A stretch of 64,000 nucleotides of DNA from Panaeolus papilionaceus (Eukaryota > Basidiomycota > Agaricomycetes > Agaricales): positions 744,001 through 808,000 of the forward strand of contig JADNRZ010000015.1 in NCBI GenBank assembly GCA_015501605.1, in the 5' to 3' direction. Within the stretch, counting starts at the first letter, position 1. Every line of letters starts with the position of its first letter. The notes beneath the pieces are model-generated. The model saw only the letters and a program-made list of their open reading frames with translations, had not been told where the DNA came from and searched no databases. Shown here in pieces: positions 11,740 through 22,654 of this stretch. Position numbers and translations under genes: made by a program.

Positions 11740-13092
11740 TTACATCTGGTAAACAGTCCTATCAGGTAGAATCACGCGTAGAATAATTGATTCATTTTCA
11801 ACAATGCGGGGTATCATCCTTCTCATATGTTCCTCTACAGTGCCTCGTGAAGGACGGGTCACGAAGTATTCGTCCTGAAATTCCAGGATGAATGTTTTCA
11901 GAGTTGGATAAAGGCGTTGGACAATCGGGTCTATCCGCGCCCAATCTGTCCGCTCGTATGGCCTCCATCCTGCAGTTGTAGGTAGTTGTGTTGGTATAAA
12001 AGCGATGTGAATGGTATGGACGGTCTGGGAAGGTTGATGTGGATGACCAAGGAACCATGGTATTAGCTCTGGGAGGGTTCTTGCGTCCACGCGATATGAT
12101 GGATGCACGATCTTGATCTTTTCAAGTACCTCAAGATGATAGTTTCCGAGGCCACTTATCCATATCCAATCTGAAATAGTCGTGAGATCAAGGACAGTTC
12201 CGCTCGCAGACTCCGGATAGTCGGTGACGATGCTGGACTGACCTTTGATGGTAAGGTCATACATAACAATCTCAACCTCTTTTAGAGTCTTTTCTACGCC
12301 CTGCAACAGTATAGGTAGAACATAGTTCAAAGAGCCGTCGTAGTCATGCACAACCTTGATCTTCTCGACCGTGGCAAAGAAACGAAGTGCATACGCTTGG
12401 TGGAATTCCGCTGTTAGAGGGTAGAATGTGCGGGTAGATACTTCCATGTTTTGGACACGACCCATTTGAATTGCCTCAATATCCGGGAAGAGAGCATCGT
12501 CTTGTAACGTCCCGTGCTCAACCTCAACTAGGCAAAGAGACGTCAGGTTCTCGCATCGAGTGATCCAGCCAAGGGGAAGTCCATGAACATGTTGGATGTC
12601 TAGACTCATCAGTGTCGAGATCTTATGGAGATCCTGTACCGCCTTGGTCATATTCTGGCTAAGATTGGACCACGATACTGGTTTCAAGTAGTTCATCAGC
12701 CCAAAATGGGATAAGTTCTCTAGTTTGGAGAGAATTATGGGGATATGTGGATTATGGTGGATCCATCCATCACTTTTATCCGGTTCCAACATCTCGAGAT
12801 GGGTACTGATGCTAAAATGACGAATCAAAGCCGGGATTGAGGGGTTGCTCTGCAATGCCTGGCAGAGAGTGTCAAGGCTCCTTGTTGGATGTGGTTTTAC
12901 TTTCCGGGGGCCATTCTCGCTCCTCAAGACTAGATGAATAGATCGAAAGAAATGAGGGTCTACAAGTGTCGCCATTCTTTTGCAGACTTGTCTGCATGCT
13001 GCAAGCGTTTTGGTCCTTCTTGGGTAACTATCGTCTGTCCATATAAACTCGAGGATCAGGGAGATAATATCGTCGTAAAGCTCAGAGGCCAT
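11740..13092 (-). CDS. F-box-like protein (copy 1)
   Basis: An intronless gene of 450 residues from the chosen start (MASELYDDIISLILEF). That start is preferred over an upstream in-frame ATG at 13218 because the neighbouring paralogue begins its F-box-like helix at the equivalent position. The N-terminal 50 residues fit a degenerate F-box (YDDIISLILEFIW ... TLAACRQVCKRMATLVDPHFFRSI). The rest has irregular Leu-rich segments like the substrate-recognition regions of mushroom F-box proteins. Such proteins usually link targets to an SCF ubiquitin ligase through Skp1, and this is inferred here. It is about 30% identical by eye to the next gene, most clearly in HLEVLEKIKIVHP and GWRPYERTDWARIDPIVQ, so the two are tandem duplicates. 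Confidence 0.7.
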   Translation of the reverse strand: MASELYDDIISLILEFIWTDDSYPRRTKTLAACRQVCKRMATLVDPHFFRSIHLVLRSENGPRKVKPHPTRSLDTLCQALQSNPSIPALIRHFSISTHLEMLEPDKSDGWIHHNPHIPIILSKLENLSHFGLMNYLKPVSWSNLSQNMTKAVQDLHKISTLMSLDIQHVHGLPLGWITRCENLTSLCLVEVEHGTLQDDALFPDIEAIQMGRVQNMEVSTRTFYPLTAEFHQAYALRFFATVEKIKVVHDYDGSLNYVLPILLQGVEKTLKEVEIVMYDLTIKGQSSIVTDYPESASGTVLDLTTISDWIWISGLGNYHLEVLEKIKIVHPSYRVDARTLPELIPWFLGHPHQPSQTVHTIHIAFIPTQLPTTAGWRPYERTDWARIDPIVQRLYPTLKTFILEFQDEYFVTRPSRGTVEEHMRRMIPRIVENESIILRVILPDRTVYQM

Positions 13093-13308
13093 GTTGATGA
13101 AGAGAATGGAAGAGAGAAGCTCGTGATCGTTCACAGGAACCACCGATGCCATCAGCCTCAGGTCTTCATTATGCGCGATCCGGAAATAACCGGTCCTGAC
13201 TGTGCTTCCAGCGCTCAAAGTGGGAGTCGTATGAGATTTGAAGCCTGCAGATAGTTACTTGTACAACGCATAATTCCAAAAGATTGTAATTAATTTCAAA
13301 CATGGGAA

Positions 13309-14632
13309 CTACAATTCGAAAGCAGTTCCATCAGCCAATACAACTCGTACAATGATGGAAGGATTTTCGACCATTCTGGGTATCATTGCCCTTACATCTT
13401 TCTCCACGATCGCAGGGTCTTGGGTGTAATCGTGGCTTTGAAACTCCAAAATAAACGTTCTGACTGCAGTATAATCTTGTTGCACAAGGGAGTCGATGCG
13501 TGCCCACTGTGCTAGTCCGTAAGGCCTCCAGTCTTCATTGGGTGGTTTTGTCGGGGTAAAAACGATATGGATCTTGGTAATCGTCTTGGCAGACCTGAAA
13601 GGATGCGAAATCACCCAAGGTATGATATCTGGGAGCATTATAGTGTCTACGAGGTGGAAGGGATGCGTGACCTTGATTGTTTCTAGGCTTTCAAGGTGAT
13701 ACCTGTCAGAAAAACCACCAAATATACTTCGGCCCTCTGTTTGTCTGCCTTCAACACCAAGCCTTAATAGCGGAATTCGTATACTTACCTCTAGTCCTGA
13801 GGTCAGGAACAACCACCTCGAGTTCCTTCAATAGCGGAAAGCGAACGAAAGTGGAGAAGATGGGCGACGCAAGAACCACAAATGCATCGCCAGCGTCGTT
13901 CACGATCTTGAGTCTTTCGACAGTCGGAGTGACACCTGTGAGATCAGTCCAAAGTTGATTGTGAATACCAAACCCTCCAACTCCGAAGGCGCCTGATGAT
14001 ATTTCGAGATCTTTAAGCTGTGGCGTGCTGTGTTGGGACATATGTATGGAATATTGGGCGTCCAGGACAACATCTATAAGCTTCAGAGTTTCGAGATTTT
14101 CGAAAGTTGTTATCCATCCAGAGGGAAACCCGCCGATACGAAAGAATTCCAGATATGAGAGCTCGGGTAATTGGTTTATGTCTTGAAAGGCCTTGAAGAG
14201 GTTCGTATTAACATCGGGCCATGCCATGGGATGCCAACGATTGACCAAGGAGAAATGTGTCAAGTGTTTGAGATGCGAAAGAATCAACGGGAGATGCACA
14301 TTTGTACGAATCCAATGTTGAGATGGTTGAGAATCTTCCTTCAAGATGGTTTTGATGGTGAAACGAGTGATAAAGCGACAGATTTCTGGATTCCCTTCCA
14401 AAGCTTCATAGAAGTTTTTCAAGCGTCTTTCAGAAGTTTCTTGATCCTCTCGGCCCCGTTCATCGCTAAGCATAATTTTGATATCTCGAAAGAAAAGTGG
14501 ATCTGCAAGGGGAGCAGTCCTTTTGCTAGCGGCCCTGAACGCCGCGAGGGTTTGAAGGTTATCTTTGCCTGAGTTGGCTACAAACTCGAGAACGTAGCGA
14601 AGTATATCGTCGTAGATCTCATAAGTCGACAT
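13309..14632 (-). CDS. F-box-like protein (copy 2)
   Basis: Two exons, 14632-13789 and 13736-13309, with a 52-bp GTAAGT...ACAG intron that restores the frame and alignment to copy 1; total 423 residues. It starts MSTYEIYDDILRYVLEFV, the same F-box-like helix as copy 1; an in-frame ATG at 14734 would add 34 residues. It shares LAAFRAASKRTAPLADPLFFRDI in the F-box second half and HLESLETIKVTHP plus DWRPYGLAQWARIDSLVQ near the C-terminus with copy 1. Copy 1 has no intron at the matching position, so an intron was lost or gained after duplication. A ubiquitin-ligase adaptor role is inferred; the target is unknown. Confidence 0.7.
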
Positions 14633-15002
14633 GGTGGATTGGATTTGAGCATGTAACTGAGATAAGCTTGGGTTCAATAACCACCGGGAATTTCCGGAAA
14701 CCATTTGCTTGTGTTCAAAGGACAAGGCCGCCATATTGTAATGGAGAGGCTACAAGAACTGTCATCGGGACCTTAGGACTGAGGAAAGGAAAGGTCATGG
14801 AATGAGAGTTCATTCCGATCACGCAATTTGCCGAATGAAGTTAATGTGGAGTCCGTTCCTTGCAACCAGGACCTATTTGCATCTCTCTTTCCAACTACCA
14901 TATTGTCACTCAGTGTGTCCAATACACCCATAGCTTCAGATCCAGCTACCTCTGCTGTACATCCTACATTGACCTTATCAAGTGCAATTTATAATTTATT
15001 AA

Positions 15003-15840
15003 CCGCTAAATGTGGAGATATTCGATCACATCTTGAAATATTTATGTGACGAGGCTGCCACACGTACAGACCCGCTCGAGTCTCGCAAGGCATTTATAAC
15101 GCTCAAGTCACTATCAGTCGTCTGCAAACACTTCAGACGGCGACTTTCTCCCCGCATCTTCCGACGCATTAGGTTTTGGTCTTTCGACAACAGAATTTAT
15201 CGACTTGCATCGGTTTTGGAAAACAACCCCACACTTGCACTCCATGTTGAAGAACTCATAACTTTACTCGGTAGTCTGGAACGGATTCCTACCAAGGTTT
15301 TAGAAACGCTGTTGCACTTCCCCTCTCTCAAGTCGCTTACAGTCAACACGGCGGCCTTTTATCACCAAGATCTTGCCTTCCACAGGAAACTTATCGAAAG
15401 ATATCTCTCTTCTGAAAAGCTGACTTCCTTGGGGCTCACAGAAACATCCCACGTGCCATTAACAGCTATTCTCTCCTGCCCACACCTGGAGACCTTGCGT
15501 CTTGACGACTTTGACTTTGACAACTTGGAGCTATCAGAACCATCTTCAACGATAAAGCACCTATACATTGGCGAAGGTGTCTGCCGCGAGTCGTTTCCGC
15601 TATCGTTCTTGTCGTATTTTCCATTCCTTGTCACGCTCGAAATTGAGGAAGATTTCAATGCCGAAAGACCATCGCTGTCGTTTTCATACGAGCCTGAGGA
15701 AGACGCGGGACCTCCATCGTTTAACTTGGAGAAACTTCATCTCAATCCCGGGTCGATTCACAATATATACCCGGTTCTGGACTTTTACTTGGATCACGCC
15801 AAGAAACAAGGTGTCAAGGCATTCCAGTCTTTGAAAAACT
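15003..15840 (+). pseudogene. F-box gene copy 3, 5' part, split by a transposon
   Basis: The open frame reads PLNVEIFDHILKYLC, then KSLSVVCKHFRRRLSPRIF (the F-box) and Leu-rich segments ending QSLKN at 15840, exactly where the transposon begins. In the present allele the frame runs 22 codons into the left inverted repeat and stops at 15908. Skipping the insertion and one target repeat continues the frame directly into 18032 onward, giving 491 codons from 15003 to 18730 after one intron. No ATG is evident: a TAA lies at 15000-15002, just before the F-box, and I could not find a clean upstream exon. The gene may therefore also be damaged at its 5' end, or start from a small exon I missed. Confidence 0.75.
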
Positions 15841-16197
15841 CACCTGTGGCACCCAGCTGTCACATCAAATTAGACCCGAACAAGGACAACTGGTGCCGTT
15901 CTAATTAGAATGACTTTCTATGTGGTTACCTTACGGTGAATAATTATGGATATCTTTCTGGCCTTGTAGCACAAAGGTGCCCATCGTTTCCCGTCGTCAC
16001 TGTCGTCCCTTGCGGCCATCGCCCCCTGTACACCGTTGACAGGGTCCATCATTCCGTTCCCACATATGGCGGATGCTGCTCCGAGCCATCAACAACAGCG
16101 TCGAGGCATGTTTGCTCGCTGCTGAACATGTTGTGCATGTAGATGAGGGTGTTCCCCGCCATTTTCATTAGATATTTTTACATATCCGTGTCGATAT
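15841..16197 (+). repeat. Left terminal inverted repeat
   Basis: About 357 bp, nearly identical to the reverse complement of 17667-18023. It contains a 68-codon ORF (15936-16142) that appears twice in the window only because the repeat is duplicated; it resembles no protein I recognise. The repeat also supplies the in-frame stop (15906-15908) that truncates the F-box frame. Confidence 0.9.
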
Positions 16198-17666
16198 TGA
16201 CTCAAACCCCCTATTTTAATTGGTGTGATGATCTCCAGGTCCTCGTATCAGGCATGGTACAATGGTTAGTACAATGGCTAGTACTAGAGCCACAACACTG
16301 CTACTTTATTAATTTGGGCTCCCTGGAGGGTAATTATAAGCTGTGGCCTGTGTCCCTTTCCCAACAGAACCATTAATCAAACACTTTGAACTGGATTAGC
16401 CGCCGCTACGCTCCTGTAATTGACAATATATGGAGAAGGTATAGACTCAGGAACTACAACATTGGGACATATTTGAGCTGCAGTTTGTGTCTATTTAAGC
16501 TCCCTCAATACATTAGAATATGTCTTCATATGAGAAACATGGCGCCTAACCAGCAGGTGTTTTTACAACTCTGTTTTGACACAATCACATCACTGCGAGT
16601 ACTATTCTTGTCTCTGATTCAATTTAGCTTTGCTACTGAAAAACATAGCGTTTTAAGAGAATATAACATTATTCCTATTGTTTTAATATGCTCCGCCTAC
16701 AAATGTATAAGACCAATATGAATCAAAGAAGCAAAATCTTGGACAGGCGCTAAAGAGGGATAAAGCAAGATTACTGTCTTAATTATATATGTTATGCATC
16801 CATTTCTTGCACCGTTACATGCGCATAAAAATTCCGCATGCAATGAAAAAGAGTTCATGGAAATCGGAGCACACATCGTGGAGATATAGCCTTTCGAGTA
16901 TGTTACCATGGTTGAGCATCGAAGCCATCAATATCCATATACTCTGATGTCCATGTCGCATTTGTGATGCTTCGCCCTCAAATGACCCGTATCTCCTCCT
17001 CTACTGGTCCGTTTCATCTGATCTCTTTTTTATCAGGCAGCTAATAAAAAGCTCTGTAGAAATATATACTTATATATATAAGTGTGCAAGTGTCAGGCTC
17101 TGAATCTGGAATATACTGTTGGAATAGCCAACCCAACCCATTATCCAGATTGTGACATATCCTACTTCACTACAGCCCTTTGCAACGTTCTAAAGCTCAA
17201 GTTTTAATGTCATTCATTGCTAATTAGGTGCCTGTTACACAAAATACATCCGAAGAGGATCACAAGTCCAGAAACACACCATGAAAGGCAGGTCATGTTT
17301 TCTGAGCGCGTTTGCAAACCAGGCTATTAGGCGCTCATCTCAAATATTGCACTATGTCGTAAATAGGTATATGAAGATGTACTTTACAAGTGTTGAGGGT
17401 GGTGGAGACTCTCCTCAATGTGCAATCTGTCAAATACAGGAGCTAAATTCTGGTCATTTACTGTCCAGTTTATGAATATTTTGACTGAACAGAGTATCGA
17501 GACAATGAGCAACGTACAGACATGATATTAATTATTCTTCCTAAGTACATATCGCTCATCAATGGGCCACATTCTGGAATTTTCTATCTTGCAAGTGCAA
17601 TGTTATTCAAAGGTAATGCAACATGCCATGTGGTCATATAACACTTGATATAGGGGTTTTGGGGTG

Positions 17667-18023
17667 ATATCGACACGGATATGTAAAAATATCTAATGAA
17701 AATGGTGGGGAACACCCTCATCTACATGCACAACATGTTCAGCAGCGAGCAAACATGCCTCGACGCTGTTGTTGATGGCTCGGAGCAGCATCCGCCATAT
17801 GTGGGAACGGAATGATGGACCCTGTCAACGGTGTACAGGGGGCGATGGCCGCAAGGGACGACAGTGACGACGGGAAACGATGGGCACCTTTGTGCTACAA
17901 GGCCAGAAAGATATCCATAATTATTCACCGTAAGGTAACCACATAGAAAGTCATTCTAATTAGAACGGCACCAGTTGTCCTTGTTCGGGTCTAATTTGAT
18001 GTGACAGCTGGGTGCCACAGGTG
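17667..18023 (-). repeat. Right terminal inverted repeat
   Basis: Inverted copy of 15841-16197. The match ends sharply at GTGTCGATAT (read inward from the terminus); beyond it the two arms diverge, which fixes the repeat length. Confidence 0.9.
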
Positions 18024-18031
18024 GAAAAACT

Positions 18032-18730
18032 TGGATGTTGTCGCCACCGGATCAGATTTGGACCATATCATGGCCCTACTGGCTGACAAGCCGGCTCTTC
18101 GAATTCTTAGGGCCAATGGCAAGTCCGCTTTTCTCTTTCTTCGTGCTAAAATGCAATACGTGTTGATACGGATAATCTAAAGCTGCGTCCCGCACGGACG
18201 ATTATTTTGAGCTCGAAGAGTTCGATCTACGTGAACTACTTGCTCCATCCTTTGGGAGCCTCACAGAACTTTCGCTTTCCTTCCCTCCGTTTTATTACGA
18301 TGCAGAATTATATCAAGTTCTCATCGATCTCGTCAGTTCCCTGTTCCGTTCGATGACCGGCACTAATGTCCTGGAAGTCCTCAGCCTGGGCATTCAACTT
18401 AAATTTGGCGACAATTTTGAACGCCCATCCGCCTTTTTGTGGAGCGGGGTTGCAAATAACATTGCCTACAAAGCAGCCTTCCCATCCCTCAAGAGCGTTT
18501 CATTGAATATCAAGTTTGTTCTCGATACTTACGATCCGGACGACGAAAGCGAGCAACGAGCAAAAATCGAGGCTTTCAAAGAAGAGGACTTCGGCACATT
18601 CGATGAGGAGCTGGAAAGTGTGCTTCGGCCATTGGGATCAAGACACGATATCAAGCTGGAGTGGTCGACTGTTGCGTGTACGTCGTTTGACCTTGAGTCG
18701 GCAATTGTGCAGAGGTTAGGTAATGGTTGA
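18032..18730 (+). pseudogene. F-box gene copy 3, 3' part
   Basis: Starts immediately after the right-hand target duplication, in the same frame as the 5' fragment (LDVVATGSDLDHIMALLADK). It then passes an intron at 18119-18182 that uses a GC donor (G|GCAAGT) and ends with stop at 18730 after VQRLGNG. The spliced frame has further Leu-rich segments (FGSLTELSLSFPPF, LEVLSLGIQLKF, FPSLKSVSLNIKF) and an acidic tail, matching the Leu-rich C-terminal half of an F-box protein. It has no start of its own and is probably silent unless transcribed from the transposon. Confidence 0.75.
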
Positions 18731-19636
18731 AGGGTGACTGTATATCAAGGTAAGAATTGTTCTCTTCATACAAGTTTTCGACTTTTTCGAAGGTTATACA
18801 TAAAATATGCCAGGTTCCTAGTGCGATGTAATTCCCCAATATATGGACCCTGTCTTTCGGGGAGTTGGCTCTGAATTGCATCGCGATTCAATGCGCTACG
18901 TCTTGATCTCGTGTGAATCTGTTCACTTTGAATCGAAACAGTTACTTCCCCACGCATTCGAGTACGTTGTCGACACTTTTCTATGTGGAAAACCATTCGA
19001 GGCACCCAATTAAGGAGGTGAAGACAATCCTGAATAAAAGTTCGAGATGGGCTTTATTTCTTTGCTGATGCCAGTCCCAACACCGGCTCATCGTTTATGT
19101 TATTTGTCCATGCAAGGCGTCATGAGGCTGTATGCAAGAAACTCTTCCGCTCCGATTCACCTATCTTCATTCCACAAATGCTCCACACGCATATTTTCAG
19201 AACAGCATATCGTGTAGCTCCGACATATATCCTGTACCTCTGCCCAGCGAGCGGCCTTGTACCTAGGTTTGAGGTTCCGCCGTCCTGCATTCGCCCCCCT
19301 CAACCCTCGATCAATCATCTCATCTTCATTCGATTTCGTTAATTGAAGTTATGACGAGCTTTTGGTCTGTTAGCAAAATTGCACTGATAATGGCCCCCAG
19401 TACTTCGACTGAGGCAGGACAGTTATACTTATCTCGCTATCAATGGCGATATCGGTCCTAAGCAGGCGTGAGAATGTTCTCCTTATAATGCATTTCAGGT
19501 TTGATGCGGACCTGCCAGGCTAAGTTAGCTTTATCCTTCCCCCTACCCTCACCTGGCGCATTTGCGCCCAATGCGTTAGATTCTTTGGCCCTTATACCAC
19601 TTTCTCGCCGTACTGTCCCTCAGTTGGGCTCCATAA
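18731..19636. other. Intergenic region before the transporter
   Basis: No credible gene. Several short frames occur on both strands, none with splice-compatible extensions or a recognised motif. The last 200 bp is pyrimidine-rich and likely contains the transporter's promoter. Confidence 0.4.
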
Positions 19637-21835
19637 ATGTCGAAAAACACGACGGGACCGCCGCCGCTGGTCAGCGTGCCACGCATCACCACGTTGATCG
19701 CGTCACTGCTGGTAGCCTTAGCTTCTGGGACGAACTATGTGAGTGTGTTGCATGATTTTATGCCTGTATGTTGAGCTTTACTGACTTCGAACAAAGGTGT
19801 TTTCAGGTTAGTCGACCGTGCTCAAGCAGCTGAGGCACCTCAGTAGTCATTGCGGTTCACCGGATGCGCACCCGAAATCCTACCGTTGCTGTCACCCTGC
19901 TCCAATTTCGCTCATGCTTGCTGATACATCATCTCAGCTTATTCACCACAACTGGGAGCACGCTTGGGTATAACCCATACGCAACTAAATATAGTCGGAT
20001 TTGCTGGAAACAGTGAGCACTTTGTGCGCATTCTGCATTCTCTGATGGTTGCTCACCCGGGTCATTGCCGCTAGTGGGAGTGTATATGAGCGGTCCAATA
20101 TGGGGCAGGATAATTGACAAGCGAGGACCTCGCCTCGTTCTCGTCTGCGGTTTTGTCTTTCTATTGGGTGGATACTATGGCATTCGCGCTCTCTACGACG
20201 GAGGTCTGCCTGATGGCGTTTTGCACCTCAGCACAATCGGATTCTGCTGGCTAGTCTTCTTCAGCTTCTTGACTGGATCGGGCGGAAACAGTGGCCTAAC
20301 CAGTTCGGTCAACTCCACTGCGAAAACGTTCCCAGATCACGCTGTGAGTTACTTATAATGTGTTCACTTCATTTGGAGATCCATGCTGAACTCCGCTTCA
20401 GAGGGCTTCGACTACTGGGCTCGTCATCTCAGGATTCGGACTCTCAGCTTTCTTTTTTTCGAGCATAGCCCACATATTCTTCGCTGGGAATGTTTCGTCT
20501 TTCCTGCTTGTTCTTGCCCTTGGCACGTCGTTCCCAATGATCATGGGATTTTTCCTCGTGCGCCCTATCCCCCTACCCGAACAAGAGGGCTACGACATCG
20601 TTGAGGATGAAGAAGTTGACGAAGAGACTCTTATTGAAGAGCGCGGAAATAACAGTCATACCCACCTTCTCGACCACGACTTTATTCAATCACGACACCC
20701 TCACTACGTGCATCACGCCGAAACCGAAGCGTTGCGTGGTGAGGCTCCTCCACAGCATCAGCACGAACAAGTGGAGCTAACTGAAAGACCAGATCAACGA
20801 GGTACCCGGCATCGCAGTCTCAGTCGCGGTGCAGCAATTGTTCATGATACCCTACCTAACGTACACGGAAAGAAATTGTGGTGCAGTGGAGATTTCTGGC
20901 TCTTATTCAGTATCTTGTCCATGCGTAAGATCATTCCTCTCTGCTGAAATTAGGTTGCGACAGCTCATTTGATTAATCTTATCAGTCAGCGGTACCGGTT
21001 TAATGTGTAAGCGCTATTCATCATATTATTTAAGAACCGGAACTAAGCACCTATTTATAGATATCAATAACGTTGGATCAATGTCGCAAGCCCTGTATGC
21101 TTATAATAACCCTAACTATGACGAGGTGCAAGCGGCGGGATGGCAAGCGACTCAAGTTTCGGCCATAAGTTTGATGAACTTCTTGGGCCGTATCTTCATC
21201 GGTCAATTCATTTAGTGGTTGACCTTCGCTCACCTGCTGACGTTGCTCTCCCAATAGGCTTGGTATCGGACTACTGCAAGAATAACTACGATATGCCGAG
21301 ATCGTATTCTCTTGTTATCGTTTCTGTGTTCTTGTTCGTATCGCAACTCGCGGCAGCGACTATTGATCAGATTGCCCATCTCTGGGTGGCGAGTTCCCTC
21401 TTGGGTCTAGCGTACGGAAGCGTTTTTTCCCTGTTCCCCACTGTATGCTTGGAATGGTTTGGAATGCGTATGTTTCTCCCCTCAACCTACCTGAAGAGCG
21501 TCTCACCCACCTATCTTTCCTCTCTAGCTCACTTCTCCGAAAACTGGGGCTACCTATCCATGTCGCCCATGGTCGCTGGCAACCTCTTCTCTGTCGTCTT
21601 CGGCCGAAACCTCGACGCGCATGATTCAACCAAGATAACTGAACCAAGCGGCAACGCGGTGACTGCACCTCAATGCACGCTTGGCTTGGACTGCTATGTC
21701 GACAGCATCTACATCACCATTGGAGCGACTTTCTTATCGGTTCTGCTGAGTATTTGGGCTGGATATAGGGATAAGCGGAAGATTGAAAATTCGAGGCGGA
21801 CGAGGAGGGAGCTGTTGTGGGATAGTGAGGCTTAA
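19637..21835 (+). CDS. MCH1: MCH1-like major facilitator transporter
   Basis: Nine exons, 552 residues: 19637-19738, 19797-19806, 19938-20012, 20075-20343, 20402-20924, 20986-21006, 21061-21201, 21258-21467, 21528-21835. Exon 2 is a 10-nt microexon. Helix 1 is TTLIASLLVALASGTNYVFS, followed by YSPQLGARLGITHTQLNIVG, then GPIWGRIIDKRGPR, the loop motif between helices 2 and 3 of the major facilitator superfamily. TGSGGNSG, a long acidic/His-rich central loop (codons near 20590-20830), and NFLGRIFIGLVSDY in the second half complete the Mch1/Nodulin-like pattern. Yeast Mch1 belongs to the monocarboxylate-porter-like group and is vacuolar; no substrate has been established for it. About 12 membrane helices are expected. 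Start chosen because this ATG precedes helix 1 directly. Confidence 0.85.
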
Positions 21836-22654
21836 CCGTATGCCTCTGGAGTTGGACGCCGAATTTCCCATTGTATTATATTCCATATTTCTGGCCTTCA
21901 TCTTGGAATACCTACGCAAGGTGGTAAGGAGTGGTTGAACGGCAGATCGTATATTCGCATAAGTATGCTAGAATAATAGATACTAAATTGTAATAATGGA
22001 TATCTTTGCAAGCATTCATGTTATTATACCCCGCTATACATATTTTGTGAAGTCGGGTAATTCACTTCGTTTATTTGAAGGTAAAAATAAATATGAATAT
22101 GAATATTAGTAAACGGTTCTAGGGATGGACGACCGTTGACTGCATCAAAAAACACGCATCTAGAAAATTACAAAAAGCTTCGGTTACTATTATTCCCACT
22201 GGGTGGCAAAACGACCCTAGAGTTGCAAAATGCACATTATCTCAGAAACTTTGAAAGCCTATGACTAGAAACTTGACCTACAGGTATTACTCATACACTT
22301 TATTGTGACACAAAAAACCGATTAAAAAAATATGAAGTTGTTGCAGGGATATCGCATTATCAATGGTGAAATTCGGACGCACATTTGCCCCGATTTAGTG
22401 CAAATGGCCTGTCTAGCTCGAAGGAGGGCAAGTTCGTTAAAGTGGTTCTAAATACACATTTCCTAGTATATGTGAAAGGTGTGTACAAATTTTGGTAGCT
22501 CGGAGGGGCCAACTAATGGTGATACACCGTTAAGTACCCACAGAAATCACTTATAAGGAATGACATCCATGGAACAAAAAGAAAATGGCTATGTCGACAA
22601 GTACAAAACTATAATACAATTTTGATGTTTATTTCGAAGTCATGTCTCTATTAC
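21836..22654. other. Convergent 3' ends of the transporter and AAA ATPase genes
   Basis: AT-rich spacer between two convergent genes, containing TAAATA/AATAAA-like stretches near 22080-22110 that could serve as polyadenylation signals. No coding signal was found. Confidence 0.45.

Larger units (their letters stand above)
15841..18023. mobile_element. 2.18-kb non-autonomous transposon with long inverted repeats
   Basis: The element is bounded by a perfect 8-bp target duplication, GAAAAACT at 15833-15840 and 18024-18031. It has about 357-bp terminal inverted repeats (15841-16197 and 17667-18023) beginning CACCTGTGGCACCCAGCTGT. Aligning them by eye I saw one mismatch (base 16158), so the insertion is recent. 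The interior, about 1.47 kb, is AT-rich, has only short ORFs and no recognisable transposase, so it should depend on an enzyme in trans. An 8-bp duplication is compatible with hAT, P, Merlin or KDZ (Kyakuja-Dileera-Zisupton) elements. The long repeats are unusual for hAT, so the superfamily stays open. It is inserted inside the coding frame of the third F-box gene. Confidence 0.9.

Noticed and set aside
15936..16142. A 68-codon ORF found identically on both strands (also 17722-17928) that looks like a duplicated small gene
   Set aside because: It lies wholly inside the transposon's inverted repeats, so its duplication follows from the repeat; no protein family resembles it.
16386..16721. 111-codon ORF inside the transposon as a possible transposase
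   Set aside because: No DDE-type or zinc-finger motifs, unusual composition (Ile/Tyr/Arg-rich), and far too short for a transposase.
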